DNA from: Arthrobacter ruber
GTDB lineage: Bacteria > Actinomycetota > Actinomycetes > Actinomycetales > Micrococcaceae
Direction of reading: 5' to 3'
Assembly (NCBI RefSeq): GCF_002954225.1
Contig: NZ_PPTH01000017.1
Span: forward strand, 531,521 to 595,520
DNA: 64,000 bases
This document shows, piece by piece, positions 16,985 through 24,634 of the stretch. The number at the start of each line of letters is the position of its first letter. Positions within the stretch are counted from its first letter, which is position 1. Made by a program: the position numbers and the translations under genes. The notes below the pieces were generated by a model that was not told the DNA's origin, did no database searches, and worked only from the letters and a program-made list of their open reading frames with translations.

Positions 16985-17748
16985 CCATCACCGACGCGGT
17001 AGGCCGCATCCAGCAGATCCAGTCCACCCTCACCCTGCTCGCCGCACCGGCGGCACGTGCCGCGGCCGGCAGCGCCTCCACGACCCCGGCGGGTACCGCC
17101 ACGACAGGCACCTCTGCAGGCAGCCCCACCGCCGCGCCGGGGGCGACGGCGGACCTCTTCGCCGAGGCGCTCGCCGGCGTCGCCGATGCCGGCCTCGCAC
17201 CGAGCACCCCGGTCGCCGCTCCCGTCGCAGCCCCGAGCCCGACGCCCGTGCCCCTGCCCCTGCCGGCCTCGGGCGACGCAGCGCGTCTCATCGAGGCAGC
17301 CCGGTCGTACGAGGGCATCCCGTATGTCTGGGGCGGTACCGACCCGGCATCGGGCCTCGACTGCTCCGGCTTCGTGCAGCGTGCCTACGCGGACATCGGC
17401 ATCCAGCTGCCCCGCGTGACGTGGGACCAGATGAACGCCGGCGTGCACGTCCCGTCCCTCGCCCAGGCACAGCCCGGAGACCTGCTGTTCAGCCACGACG
17501 GCGGGCACGTGTCCATGTACCTCGGGGGCGGCAAGGCCATCGACGCCCCGCAGCCGGGCCAGACCGTCGCCGTGCGCGACATGTGGGAGACGGACGCGAA
17601 CATCACCACCATCCGCCGCATCCTGCCGGAGGCTCCCGCAGGTTCGGCGTCCATGGTGCCGGCAGCCGTCACGCCCCCGGCCGCCACGGGTCCCGCCGAT
17701 GAGGCGTACGCCGCGCAGGCCGCCTTCCTCGCGAGCATGGCACGATGA
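16981..17748 (+). CDS. NlpC/P60 peptidoglycan hydrolase in the flagellar operon
   Basis: 255 residues. Residues 1-20 are a short helix without a Sec signal or lipobox, then an Ala/Thr/Pro-rich linker to about residue 100, then an NlpC/P60 domain: YVWGGTDPASGLDCSGFVQ with catalytic Cys128, the PGDLLF segment, and GHVSMYLG with catalytic His176. The family cleaves peptide stems of peptidoglycan. Set between fliJ and fliK, with 4-nt overlaps on both sides, it probably opens the wall for the rod, taking the place of the FlgJ muramidase that is not found here. Export through the flagellar type III system is inferred from the missing signal peptide. Confidence 0.9.
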   Translation: MTITDAVGRIQQIQSTLTLLAAPAARAAAGSASTTPAGTATTGTSAGSPTAAPGATADLFAEALAGVADAGLAPSTPVAAPVAAPSPTPVPLPLPASGDAARLIEAARSYEGIPYVWGGTDPASGLDCSGFVQRAYADIGIQLPRVTWDQMNAGVHVPSLAQAQPGDLLFSHDGGHVSMYLGGGKAIDAPQPGQTVAVRDMWETDANITTIRRILPEAPAGSASMVPAAVTPPAATGPADEAYAAQAAFLASMAR

Positions 17749-19184
17749 GCCCGGTTCAGGGTCAGCCGATCGCGGCCGCTCCCCGCGACGCGATCCGTTC
17801 CATCCGTCCGGCAGCTGGAGGCCGCGACGGCGGGTCCCCAGCGGCGTCGTTCGGTGATGCCTTCCGCAGGCACGCGGAGCGTCCGGACCGTTCGTCCGAT
17901 GCCGCTGAGGCAGCCGGTGGAGCGCAGGGTGATCCTGCCGCTGCCGCCGCGTCGTCGGCTGCCTCCGCGTCCGGCGCAGTGGCGACGGCACAGCCCGGGA
18001 TCCCTACGAAATCAGGCCCCCCGGGCAGCGCTCTCGGATCCACCGGTGCGTTCACGCCGTCCATCGACGCGCAGACCGCGCAGACCGCGCAGGCCGCACC
18101 GGCCGCACCGCAGGGGTCAGCACCGGCCCTAACGGGCTCGTCGGAGGCTTCCGGCGCCCCGACCGCGGCGTCGTCGGAAGCCTCCGGCGTCGTCCCGTCG
18201 ACGCCCGGGCAGGGACCCGCACGCCGGGACGGTCCGCCGTCGGCCGGCCCGGTGGTATCGGTGGGAGCGCCAGGCACGGTGAGCTCCGTGGCCGAGACGG
18301 CGGGCACGGAGGCCACGGCGGTCCCGACGTCCCCGGGACCTGCGGCAGCCCCGGCGGGCCGGCAGGCCCTTGCCTCCGCAACGACGCAGATTCCCGACAC
18401 TCGGGGGATCCCCGGGGCAGGTGAGCAGGCGGGGATGACGGCGGCCCCGCTCGAGGTGGCCGGAGCGGGTGCCGCTGCCGTGGCCCTACCGACGGGCGGA
18501 GCGCCCGGCACGTCCGGCGCGCACGCCCCATCGGCAGCGGGTGAGGTGGTCGCCGGCGACGCGGCGACAGGGCAGGGCGAGCCGCACCAATCCGCACCCG
18601 GAGGGACGCCGGCTGCCAGCTCGTCGACCTCCGCCGCTCCACTTGCCGAAACCGTCGGGCACACGGACCCCGTCCAGCTGCCTCCGGCGGCCCGGGCCGA
18701 CCTGCCCGTGCAGCAGGTCCCGTCCGCCGTCGTCGGTGCCGCCGACGCTCACGCGCCCGGACGGCAATCCGCCGCTCCCTTGCCGCAGCAACTCGGCGGT
18801 CCCGCTTTCGCGCTCGCCCAGGCGGCGGCGGACACGCCGGGCGGGACGAGCACCATCACCGTCACCGTGGCGCCGGAGGACCTCGGCCCCATCACCATCC
18901 GCGCCAGCCTCTCCCCGGACGGAGCGCGGATCGAGTTCTTCTCCGCGACGGACGGCGGCCGCGAGGCGCTCAAGCAGGCGCTGCCGGACCTGCGGCGGGA
19001 GGCGTCGTCGTCGGGCCTGTCCGCATCGCTGGACCTCGGCACCGGCACGCCGGATGACGGCAGGGACCGGGCGCGGGAGGACACCGGACGGCGCTCTCCG
19101 GCCGCGGAGAACCGGACCCCGACCGCCACCCCCTGGACGGGCCGCCCGATCCCGGGCACCTCGACCCTCGACCTCTTCGCCTGA
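17745..19184 (+). CDS. fliK: Flagellar hook-length control protein FliK
   Basis: 479 residues. The first ~360 are low-complexity Ala/Pro/Ser/Gly sequence, as expected for the secreted ruler. The C-terminal Flg_hook domain begins near GTSTITVTVAPEDLGPITIRASL and continues through IEFFSATDGGREALKQALPDLRREASSSGLSASLDLG, matching the substrate-switch domain. It measures hook length and makes FlhB switch from hook to filament export. It overlaps the NlpC gene by 4 nt and is followed by flgD after 15 nt with an AAGGA site. Confidence 0.9.
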   Translation: MSPVQGQPIAAAPRDAIRSIRPAAGGRDGGSPAASFGDAFRRHAERPDRSSDAAEAAGGAQGDPAAAAASSAASASGAVATAQPGIPTKSGPPGSALGSTGAFTPSIDAQTAQTAQAAPAAPQGSAPALTGSSEASGAPTAASSEASGVVPSTPGQGPARRDGPPSAGPVVSVGAPGTVSSVAETAGTEATAVPTSPGPAAAPAGRQALASATTQIPDTRGIPGAGEQAGMTAAPLEVAGAGAAAVALPTGGAPGTSGAHAPSAAGEVVAGDAATGQGEPHQSAPGGTPAASSSTSAAPLAETVGHTDPVQLPPAARADLPVQQVPSAVVGAADAHAPGRQSAAPLPQQLGGPAFALAQAAADTPGGTSTITVTVAPEDLGPITIRASLSPDGARIEFFSATDGGREALKQALPDLRREASSSGLSASLDLGTGTPDDGRDRAREDTGRRSPAAENRTPTATPWTGRPIPGTSTLDLFA

Positions 19185-19199
19185 CCCGGAAGGACACCC

Positions 19200-19631
19200 A
19201 TGCCCATAGATCCGGTCGCGTCCGCGACCTTCGCCCCCACCGTGACTCCCGCCGCCGGCACCCGTCAGCAGGCCATGGACTCCGAGGTGTTCATGTCCCT
19301 GCTCGTGAGCCAGCTGCGCAACCAGGACCCCAGCGCGCCGATGGACACCAACCAGATGATCTCCCAAACCACTCAGCTGGCCATGATGGAGAAGATCACC
19401 CGGATGACCGGTCTGAGCGAGGAGAACTTCCACCTCCAGATGCGGTCCTCGGCCGCCGCACTCATCGGCAACGAGGTCTCCTATACGGGGCTGGACGGCG
19501 TCGAGGCCCGCGGTCTTGCGACCGCGGTCTCCTACAGCGGCCCTGTCCCCACGGTCACCATCGGTGGCAAGAGCATCGCCCTCGACCTCGTGTCCGGTGT
19601 CGGCGCCCTGCCCGCCCCGGCCGCACCCTGA
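19200..19631 (+). CDS. flgD: Hook-cap scaffold protein FlgD
   Basis: 143 residues. The conserved N-terminal FlgD motif is present: MDSEVFMSLLVSQLRNQDPSAPMDTNQMISQTTQLAMMEKI. The length is that of the short Gram-positive form; only a small beta-rich tail (ALIGNEVSYTGLDGVEARG) follows. FlgD caps the growing hook so FlgE can assemble. Confidence 0.95.
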   Translation: MPIDPVASATFAPTVTPAAGTRQQAMDSEVFMSLLVSQLRNQDPSAPMDTNQMISQTTQLAMMEKITRMTGLSEENFHLQMRSSAAALIGNEVSYTGLDGVEARGLATAVSYSGPVPTVTIGGKSIALDLVSGVGALPAPAAP

Positions 19632-19686
19632 CCTCCGAACCTCACCAGACCCTCCCGCTCCGCACTCCGCACCGAAAGGCACCATC

Positions 19687-20859
19687 ATGCTTCGCTCGCT
19701 CTACTCCGGCATCTCGGGGCTCCGCTCCCACCAGACCATGCTCGATGTCACCGGCAACAACATCGCCAACGTCAACACCACGGGCTTCAAGGCCTCCGCC
19801 ACCCAGTTCCAGGACACGCTGTCCCAGCTGACCCAGGGCGCGGGCGCACCGCAGGAGGTCCTCGGCGGCACCAACCCTGCCCAGGTGGGTCTCGGCGTGC
19901 AGGTCGCAGGCATCGTCACCAACTTCTCGCAGGGGTCGGCCCAGGCCACCGGCCGCGCCACGGACATGATGATCTCCGGTGACGGCTTCTTCATCACGCG
20001 CCTCGGTGGCGAGACCCTCTACACCCGAGCGGGCGCGTTCACGCCCGACGCCGACGGTCGGCTCGTCACGCCCGACGGCTCCCTCGTGCAGGGCTGGCCC
20101 GCCGTCAACGGCGTCGTCCAGGAGGGCGGCGCGGTGGGAGACCTGCGGATGCCGAAGGGTGCCGTCTCGCCGGGACAGGCGACGACGACGGCCCGCGTCA
20201 CCGGCAACCTCCCCGCGGACGCCGCAGTCGGCACGCAGATCCTGCAGGAGAGGGTGGTGTACGGCGCGGACGGCACGGCCCGCGACCTCACCCTGACCTT
20301 CACGCGCTCGGCCACGGGCTGGACCGTCGCGGGCCAGGACGCCAACGGTGCGGCAGGTGCCACCGAGCTCCTGCTACCCAACGGCCAGGCCGCTGCGGGC
20401 TCCTCGGTGGCGGTGGGTGGCATCGCCGTCGACCTCTCGGGCGTCACGGGCTTCGCCCAGCTCAAGACCGTCTCCATCTCGGAGGGCGACGGACGCGCGG
20501 CCGGTACCCTCGAGTCCTTCACCGTCGCGGCCGACGGCACGCTCGTGGGCGCCTTCAGCAACGGCAGCCGGCAGCCCCTCGGACGCGTGGCGCTCGCCGG
20601 TTTCGTGAACCCGACAGGCCTGGAGAAGGCGGGCGGCTCCTCCTACCGTGCGACGGCGAACTCGGGCGCCGCCGAGATCGGCGCCGCCGGCGCCAATGGT
20701 CTCGGGTCGCTCGACGCCGGGACGCTCGAGATGTCCAACGTGGACCTCTCACAGGAGTTCACCAACCTCATCGTGGCGCAGCGCGGATTCCAGGCGAACG
20801 CCCGCATCATCACCACCTCCGACGAGGTGCTGCAGGAACTCGCGAACCTGAAGCGCTAG
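19687..20859 (+). CDS. flgE: Flagellar hook protein FlgE
   Basis: 390 residues from ATG 19687 (GAAAGG upstream). The N-terminal helix (MLRSLYSGISGLRSHQTMLDVTG, NNIANVNTTGFKAS) and the C-terminal EMSNVDLSQEFTNLIVAQRGFQANARIITTSDEVLQELANL are the standard hook D0 pair, with TRAGAFTPDADGRLV and the D1/D2 beta domains between. It is the last gene of the operon, and the only FlgE/F/G family member in the window. Confidence 0.95.
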   Translation: MLRSLYSGISGLRSHQTMLDVTGNNIANVNTTGFKASATQFQDTLSQLTQGAGAPQEVLGGTNPAQVGLGVQVAGIVTNFSQGSAQATGRATDMMISGDGFFITRLGGETLYTRAGAFTPDADGRLVTPDGSLVQGWPAVNGVVQEGGAVGDLRMPKGAVSPGQATTTARVTGNLPADAAVGTQILQERVVYGADGTARDLTLTFTRSATGWTVAGQDANGAAGATELLLPNGQAAAGSSVAVGGIAVDLSGVTGFAQLKTVSISEGDGRAAGTLESFTVAADGTLVGAFSNGSRQPLGRVALAGFVNPTGLEKAGGSSYRATANSGAAEIGAAGANGLGSLDAGTLEMSNVDLSQEFTNLIVAQRGFQANARIITTSDEVLQELANLKR

Positions 20860-20860
20860 A

Positions 20861-20880
20861 CCGGCCCGGGCACCGGCCGG
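20861..20880 (+). terminator. Weak hairpin after flgE
   Basis: CCGGCC and GGCCGG flank an 8-nt loop just after the flgE stop, without a T run. It is a modest candidate for ending the hook operon before the converging map gene. Confidence 0.3.
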
Positions 20881-20950
20881 CCCTGGCCCGTCAGCGGGAA
20901 CTCGCACCTGCAGGCGGGCATGCGCGGGCCCGGCCAGGACGCGTCGCGCA

Positions 20951-21724
20951 TCACCGGGTGGGCAGGGTGAGGATCTCGGCGCCGTCGTCGGTGATCGCGA
21001 TGGTGTGCTCCGTGTGCGCCGTCCGGCAGCCCGTGGCGCTGCGGAGTGTCCACCCGTCGGCGTCCGTGATGAGCGACGCGGTGTCCGCCATCACCCACGG
21101 TTCCAGCGCCAGCAGCAGCCCGGGACGCAGCTCGTAGCCGCGCCCGGGACGTCCGGTGTTCGGGATGTGTGGGTCCTGGTGCATGGTGGACCCGACGCCG
21201 TGTCCGCCGAAGTCGGTGTTGATCGGATACCCCGCCTCGTGGAGGACCGAGCCGATGGCATGCGAGAGGTCGCCGATGCGAGCGCCTGGGCGCGCGGCGG
21301 CGATCCCTGCCGCGAGCGCGCGTTCCGTCGCGCTGATCATCGCGGCAGTTCCCTCGTCCGCGGAGCCGCCCACCACGAAGCTGATCGCGGAGTCGGCGAC
21401 CACCCCGTCCAGGGACACGGCGAGGTCGAGGGACAGCAGGTCGGCGTCGGCGAGGGCGTAGTCGAACGGCAGTCCGTGCAGCACGGCGTCGTTGACGGAG
21501 GTGCAGATGTAGTGCCCGAACGGACCGCGGCCGAAGGACGGCGCGTAGTCGACGTAGCAGGACTGTGCGCCCGCCTCGGTGATCATTGTCCGGGCCCAGC
21601 GGTCGATGTCCAGCAGGTTCGTGCCCACGGTGGCGCGGCTCCTGAGATCCTGCAGGATGTCGGCTACCAGGGCGCCTGTGGCTCTCGCGCGGCCCACCTC
21701 GGCGGGACTGAGGATCTCGATCAT
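20951..21724 (-). CDS. map: Type I methionine aminopeptidase
   Basis: 257 residues. The five metal ligands fit: Asp in LLSLDLAVSLDGVVADSA (two Asp), His in FGGHGVGSTMHQDP, Glu in LALEPW, and Glu in TEHTIAI; the substrate His lies in FGRGPFGHYICTSVNDAVLHG. It removes the initiator Met from nascent proteins. It converges on flgE and diverges from the XRE regulator. It is probably a second copy of the housekeeping map, since it is not next to secY/adk. Confidence 0.93.
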   Translation of the reverse strand: MIEILSPAEVGRARATGALVADILQDLRSRATVGTNLLDIDRWARTMITEAGAQSCYVDYAPSFGRGPFGHYICTSVNDAVLHGLPFDYALADADLLSLDLAVSLDGVVADSAISFVVGGSADEGTAAMISATERALAAGIAAARPGARIGDLSHAIGSVLHEAGYPINTDFGGHGVGSTMHQDPHIPNTGRPGRGYELRPGLLLALEPWVMADTASLITDADGWTLRSATGCRTAHTEHTIAITDDGAEILTLPTR

Positions 21725-21752
21725 GCGGTGCCTGCTTCCATGAGTACCAATA

Positions 21753-21774
21753 ACTATCCCGGTAATACTATCCC
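21753..21774. promoter_or_regulatory. Direct repeat ACTATCCC in the map/XRE divergent region
   Basis: ACTATCCC at 21753-21760 and again at 21767-21774, 14 bp apart, just upstream of the XRE gene -10 box. A likely operator for the neighbouring XRE regulator. Confidence 0.45.
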
Positions 21775-21779
21775 AGGAC

Positions 21780-21785
21780 TAGACT
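21780..21785 (+). promoter_or_regulatory. -10 box TAGACT, leaderless start of the XRE gene
   Basis: TAGACT ends 7 nt before ATG 21793, so the predicted mRNA begins at or next to the start codon. No Shine-Dalgarno is visible. Confidence 0.5.
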
Positions 21786-21792
21786 CGGGGTC

Positions 21793-22095
21793 ATGGTCAG
21801 ACTGCCACTCACCCCGGCCGACGTCGAGCGCGGACAGCGCCTCGGGATCCTCCTGCGTCGGGCCAGGGGAGAGCGATCGATGCTGGAGACCGCCCTGGAT
21901 GCAGGAGTCTCACCCGAGACCCTCCGCAAGATCGAGTCGGGCCGGGTCGCGACGCCGGCCTTCCCCACCATCGCTGCGATCGCCGACGTCGTCGGCCTCT
22001 CCCTCGATGACGTGTGGGCCGAGATGAACCGGACCGACGACGGCGCCGAAGCCGTGGATCCCGCATCCGGTGCACGCCGGCAGCTGGCCTCGTAG
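21793..22095 (+). CDS. XRE-family helix-turn-helix regulator
   Basis: 100 residues, one HTH_XRE domain at about 14-72 (RLGILLRRARGERSMLETALDAGVSPETLRKIESGRVATPAFPTIAAIADVVGLSLDDVW). It is a small DNA-binding repressor with no ligand domain. It diverges from map, precedes an isochorismatase by 31 nt, and has an 8-bp direct repeat upstream that may be its own operator. It may control map and/or the isochorismatase; this is inference. Confidence 0.88.
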   Translation: MVRLPLTPADVERGQRLGILLRRARGERSMLETALDAGVSPETLRKIESGRVATPAFPTIAAIADVVGLSLDDVWAEMNRTDDGAEAVDPASGARRQLAS

Positions 22096-22126
22096 GCGCC
22101 CTGCCCAGGAGAGTGGAGAATCGTCC

Positions 22127-22696
22127 ATGACAGCCACCGCATCCTCCCTTGATCGACCTGCATTGATCGTGGTCGACGTGCAGAAGGGCTTCGATGATGC
22201 CGGGTTCTGGGGCGAGCGGGACAACCCGGCGTGCGAGGACAACATCGCCGCTCTGCTCCGGTACTGGCGGAGCAGGACGTGGCCGGTCGTCTTCGTCCAG
22301 CACGACTCCGTCCACCCTGCTTCGCCCCTGGCGCCGACCGGCCCCGGACATGCGTTCAAGGACGTCATCACGGGGACGCCCGACCTGCTCGTGCGCAAGG
22401 CGGTGAACTCGAGCTTCTACGGAACTCCTGACCTGCATGACTGGCTGCAGGGGGAGGGCATCACCGAGGTGGTCATCTGCGGCATCACCACCAATCACTG
22501 CTGCGAGACCACGGCCCGGATGGCCGGGAACCTCGGTTACGACACGTACTTCGCGCTCGACGCCACGCACACCTTCGACCGGACCACGCCCGACGGCGTG
22601 CCCGTCGCCGCGGCGACGCTCTCCACCATCACGGCGACGAATCTGCACGAGGAGTTCGCGACCGTGATGAGCACGCGGACCCTGCTCGGTCGGTAG
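22127..22696 (+). CDS. Isochorismatase-family cysteine hydrolase
   Basis: 189 residues from ATG 22127. The triad is visible: Asp in LIVVDVQKGF, Lys in LVRKAVNSSFYGT, and Cys in GITTNHCCETTARMA. The TNHCCETTAR context resembles nicotinamidase-like and ureidoacrylate-type members rather than siderophore isochorismatases. The substrate cannot be named. It is 31 nt after the XRE gene and likely co-transcribed. Confidence 0.88.
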   Translation: MTATASSLDRPALIVVDVQKGFDDAGFWGERDNPACEDNIAALLRYWRSRTWPVVFVQHDSVHPASPLAPTGPGHAFKDVITGTPDLLVRKAVNSSFYGTPDLHDWLQGEGITEVVICGITTNHCCETTARMAGNLGYDTYFALDATHTFDRTTPDGVPVAAATLSTITATNLHEEFATVMSTRTLLGR

Positions 22697-22804
22697 GAGC
22701 CTTCGATGCCGGCGTGCCCGGCTTCCCGGAACCGTCCCCGTCCGGACAGCGGCGTCGGAGCCGGCGGTCCCCGCCACGGCGGCGCGGGTGCGACGCGGAG
22801 GTCT

Positions 22805-23227
22805 TCAGTCGAATCTGACGAACGCCCGCACGGCACCACCGCGGAACTCGTCCGCCCGGGCATAGCCGAGGGCTTCGTAGAACGCCGTCTGCCGCGGCTC
22901 GTCGTCGGTGATGAGGACCTTCTGGCGCACGTGCGGGTAGGGTTCGAGCGCGCGTTCCACGAGGGCCCTGCCGATCCCCCGTCCCTGGTGCGACGGCAGG
23001 ACGAGGACGTCCTGGAGGTAGCAGATCGACGCATCGTCGGAGATGACCCGGGCGAGGCCGGCGAGTACCAGTCCGTCGCGGGCGGCGACAATCGTGGACG
23101 AGCCCTTCAGGGCGCGAGTGAGGTTCCCGGGATCGCGCGTGTAGGCCGTCCATTGCACCGCGCCGTAGAGCGCGAGGACGTCGTCGAGGGCGAGGTCCTC
23201 CGCCTGCACCACCTCGATCGAGATCAT
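22805..23227 (-). CDS. GNAT-family N-acetyltransferase
   Basis: 140 residues from ATG 23227; a GTG at 23242 would add five residues. The acetyl-CoA motif is ICYLQDVLVLPSHQGRGIGRALVERAL (Q/RxxGxG/A as QGRGIG), and the C-terminal QTAFYEALGYARADEFRGGAVRAFVRF is typical of this GNAT subgroup. The substrate is unknown. It converges with the isochorismatase and diverges from flbD. Confidence 0.88.
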   Translation of the reverse strand: MISIEVVQAEDLALDDVLALYGAVQWTAYTRDPGNLTRALKGSSTIVAARDGLVLAGLARVISDDASICYLQDVLVLPSHQGRGIGRALVERALEPYPHVRQKVLITDDEPRQTAFYEALGYARADEFRGGAVRAFVRFD

Positions 23228-23355
23228 GATCCATCGAAGCACAGGATGAGGGCGGAGGGAGCTCGGCGCGCGCCCATGAGGGCCTGGAACCCGGCGGATG
23301 GTCTCCGCGGCCCGAGGACAGGGGACCTGAACGAGGTCCGCCGGTGCCTCCGGCG

Positions 23356-23383
23356 CTTACGAAGCGTGCGCGCGTGCCGACAG
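23356..23383 (+). promoter_or_regulatory. Degenerate sigma-28-like promoter of flbD-motA-motB
   Basis: CTTAC 23356-23360, 16-nt spacer, CCGACAG 23377-23383. It differs from the four perfect copies at one base in each half and keeps the exact spacing. It lies 46 nt upstream of flbD, the same distance as for flgN. Confidence 0.5.
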
Positions 23384-23417
23384 TGGGGGAGAGAGGCCCC
23401 GCCGGGGCGTCCCGACT

Positions 23418-23425
23418 CCAGGATG
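23418..23425 (+). promoter_or_regulatory. flbD ribosome binding site with a CsrA-type core
   Basis: CCAGGATG(T) before ATG 23430. AGGAUGU equals the 3' part of the CsrA SELEX consensus (ACARGGAUGU), so the site could be blocked by CsrA. No hairpin was seen around it. Confidence 0.35.
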
Positions 23426-23429
23426 TCCG

Positions 23430-23795
23430 ATGATCGTGGTGACCCGGCTCAACGAGAGCCAGTTCGCGGTGAACCCTGACCTCATCGAGCGTATCCACGA
23501 GAACCCGGACACCACGCTCGTGATGGTCGACGGCGCCAAGTACATCGTCACCGAGTCCCTGGCCGAGGTCATCGACCTGATCGCGGCCTACCGGGCCCGC
23601 ATCATCTCCCTCGCACGCTTCGCCCCGGCCGAGGGAGTGCCCGAGGACCACCCAGGCCAGCGGCCGCTCGGGCTCGTCCGCGACCCCGGGGCGCACCGCG
23701 CTCCGGCCGCGACCCCACACCCCGCGACCCCTCACCCCGCCACGCCACAGGACGGCGCAGCCGCTCCCGTCCCGCTCCGACCAAGGAACACCTAA
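23430..23795 (+). CDS. flbD: FlbD/SwrD-family flagellar protein
   Basis: 121 residues. The first ~62 are the FlbD domain (MIVVTRLNESQFAVNPDLIERIHENPDTTLVMVDGAKYIVTESLAEVIDLIAAYR). In Bacillus, SwrD raises motor power through the stators, which fits the place just before motA. The remaining ~60 residues are a disordered Pro/Ala/His tail (ATPHPATPHPATPQ) that is absent from the usual ~70-residue family members. The stop overlaps the motA ATG (TAATG). Confidence 0.88.
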   Translation: MIVVTRLNESQFAVNPDLIERIHENPDTTLVMVDGAKYIVTESLAEVIDLIAAYRARIISLARFAPAEGVPEDHPGQRPLGLVRDPGAHRAPAATPHPATPHPATPQDGAAAPVPLRPRNT

Positions 23796-24634
23796 TGGAT
23801 CCCGCAACACTCGTCGGCATTCTCCTCGCCTTCGGTGCGCTGTACGCGATGATCACCCTGGAGCACGCAAGCGTCGAGGCGCTCCTCCTGCCTGCACCGA
23901 TGATCCTCGTGTTCGGCGCCACCCTCGCCATCGGCATCGCCGGAGGCACCCTCAAGGACTTCCTGGTCGCGGTGAAGGCCGTCCCCGCAGCGCTCATGGG
24001 CAAGACCACCCAGCCCCAGGACACGATCGACAGCGTCGTGGTCCTCGCCGAGAAGGCCCGCAGCGAGGGGTTGCTGGCCCTCGAGGAGGAGGCCAACGCC
24101 GCCACGGACCCGTTCCTCCGAGGCGCTCTCCAGAACATCGCCGACGGCACCGACGGCGAGGAACTGCGCGAGATGCTCGAGGACGAGATCGACTCCGCCT
24201 CCCAGACACACCGCACCGCCTCGAAGTTCTTCGCCAGCCTCGGCGGGTACGCACCGACGGTCGGCATCATCGGGACCGTGGTGTCCCTCACCCACGTGCT
24301 GGAGAACCTCTCGAGCCCCGACAAGCTCGGCCCCATGATCGCCGCCGCCTTCGTCGCGACGCTCTGGGGCCTGCTGTCCGCGAACTTCCTGTGGCTGCCC
24401 ATCGGCACGCGCATCAAGCGCCTCGGTGAGATGGAGACCGCCCGGATGACGCTGCTCATGGAGGGTGTCCTCGCGGTGCAGGCCGGCAGCCAGCCCCGCC
24501 TGCTCGGTGAACGGCTGAAGGCCATGGTGCCACCGCACGCGCAGGGCAGGGGCGGCAAGGGCGGCAAGGACGCGGAGAAGGACGTCAAGGGCCCGGGCGG
24601 GAAGATCACCGCCCAGGGCAAGGCCGCCGCGTGA
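23795..24634 (+). CDS. motA: Flagellar motor stator protein MotA
   Basis: 279 residues with four membrane segments: two near the N-terminus (TLVGILLAFGALYAMITLEH; LLLPAPMILVFGATLAIGIAGG) and two after a cytoplasmic loop (FFASLGGYAPTVGIIGTVVSLTHVL; MIAAAFVATLWGLLSANFLWLPIG). The PTVGIIGTV and GPMIAAAFVATLWGL segments are MotA/TolQ/ExbB signatures. It forms the proton-conducting stator with MotB. A Lys/Gly-rich tail follows. It overlaps motB by GTGA. Confidence 0.95.
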   Translation: MDPATLVGILLAFGALYAMITLEHASVEALLLPAPMILVFGATLAIGIAGGTLKDFLVAVKAVPAALMGKTTQPQDTIDSVVVLAEKARSEGLLALEEEANAATDPFLRGALQNIADGTDGEELREMLEDEIDSASQTHRTASKFFASLGGYAPTVGIIGTVVSLTHVLENLSSPDKLGPMIAAAFVATLWGLLSANFLWLPIGTRIKRLGEMETARMTLLMEGVLAVQAGSQPRLLGERLKAMVPPHAQGRGGKGGKDAEKDVKGPGGKITAQGKAAA

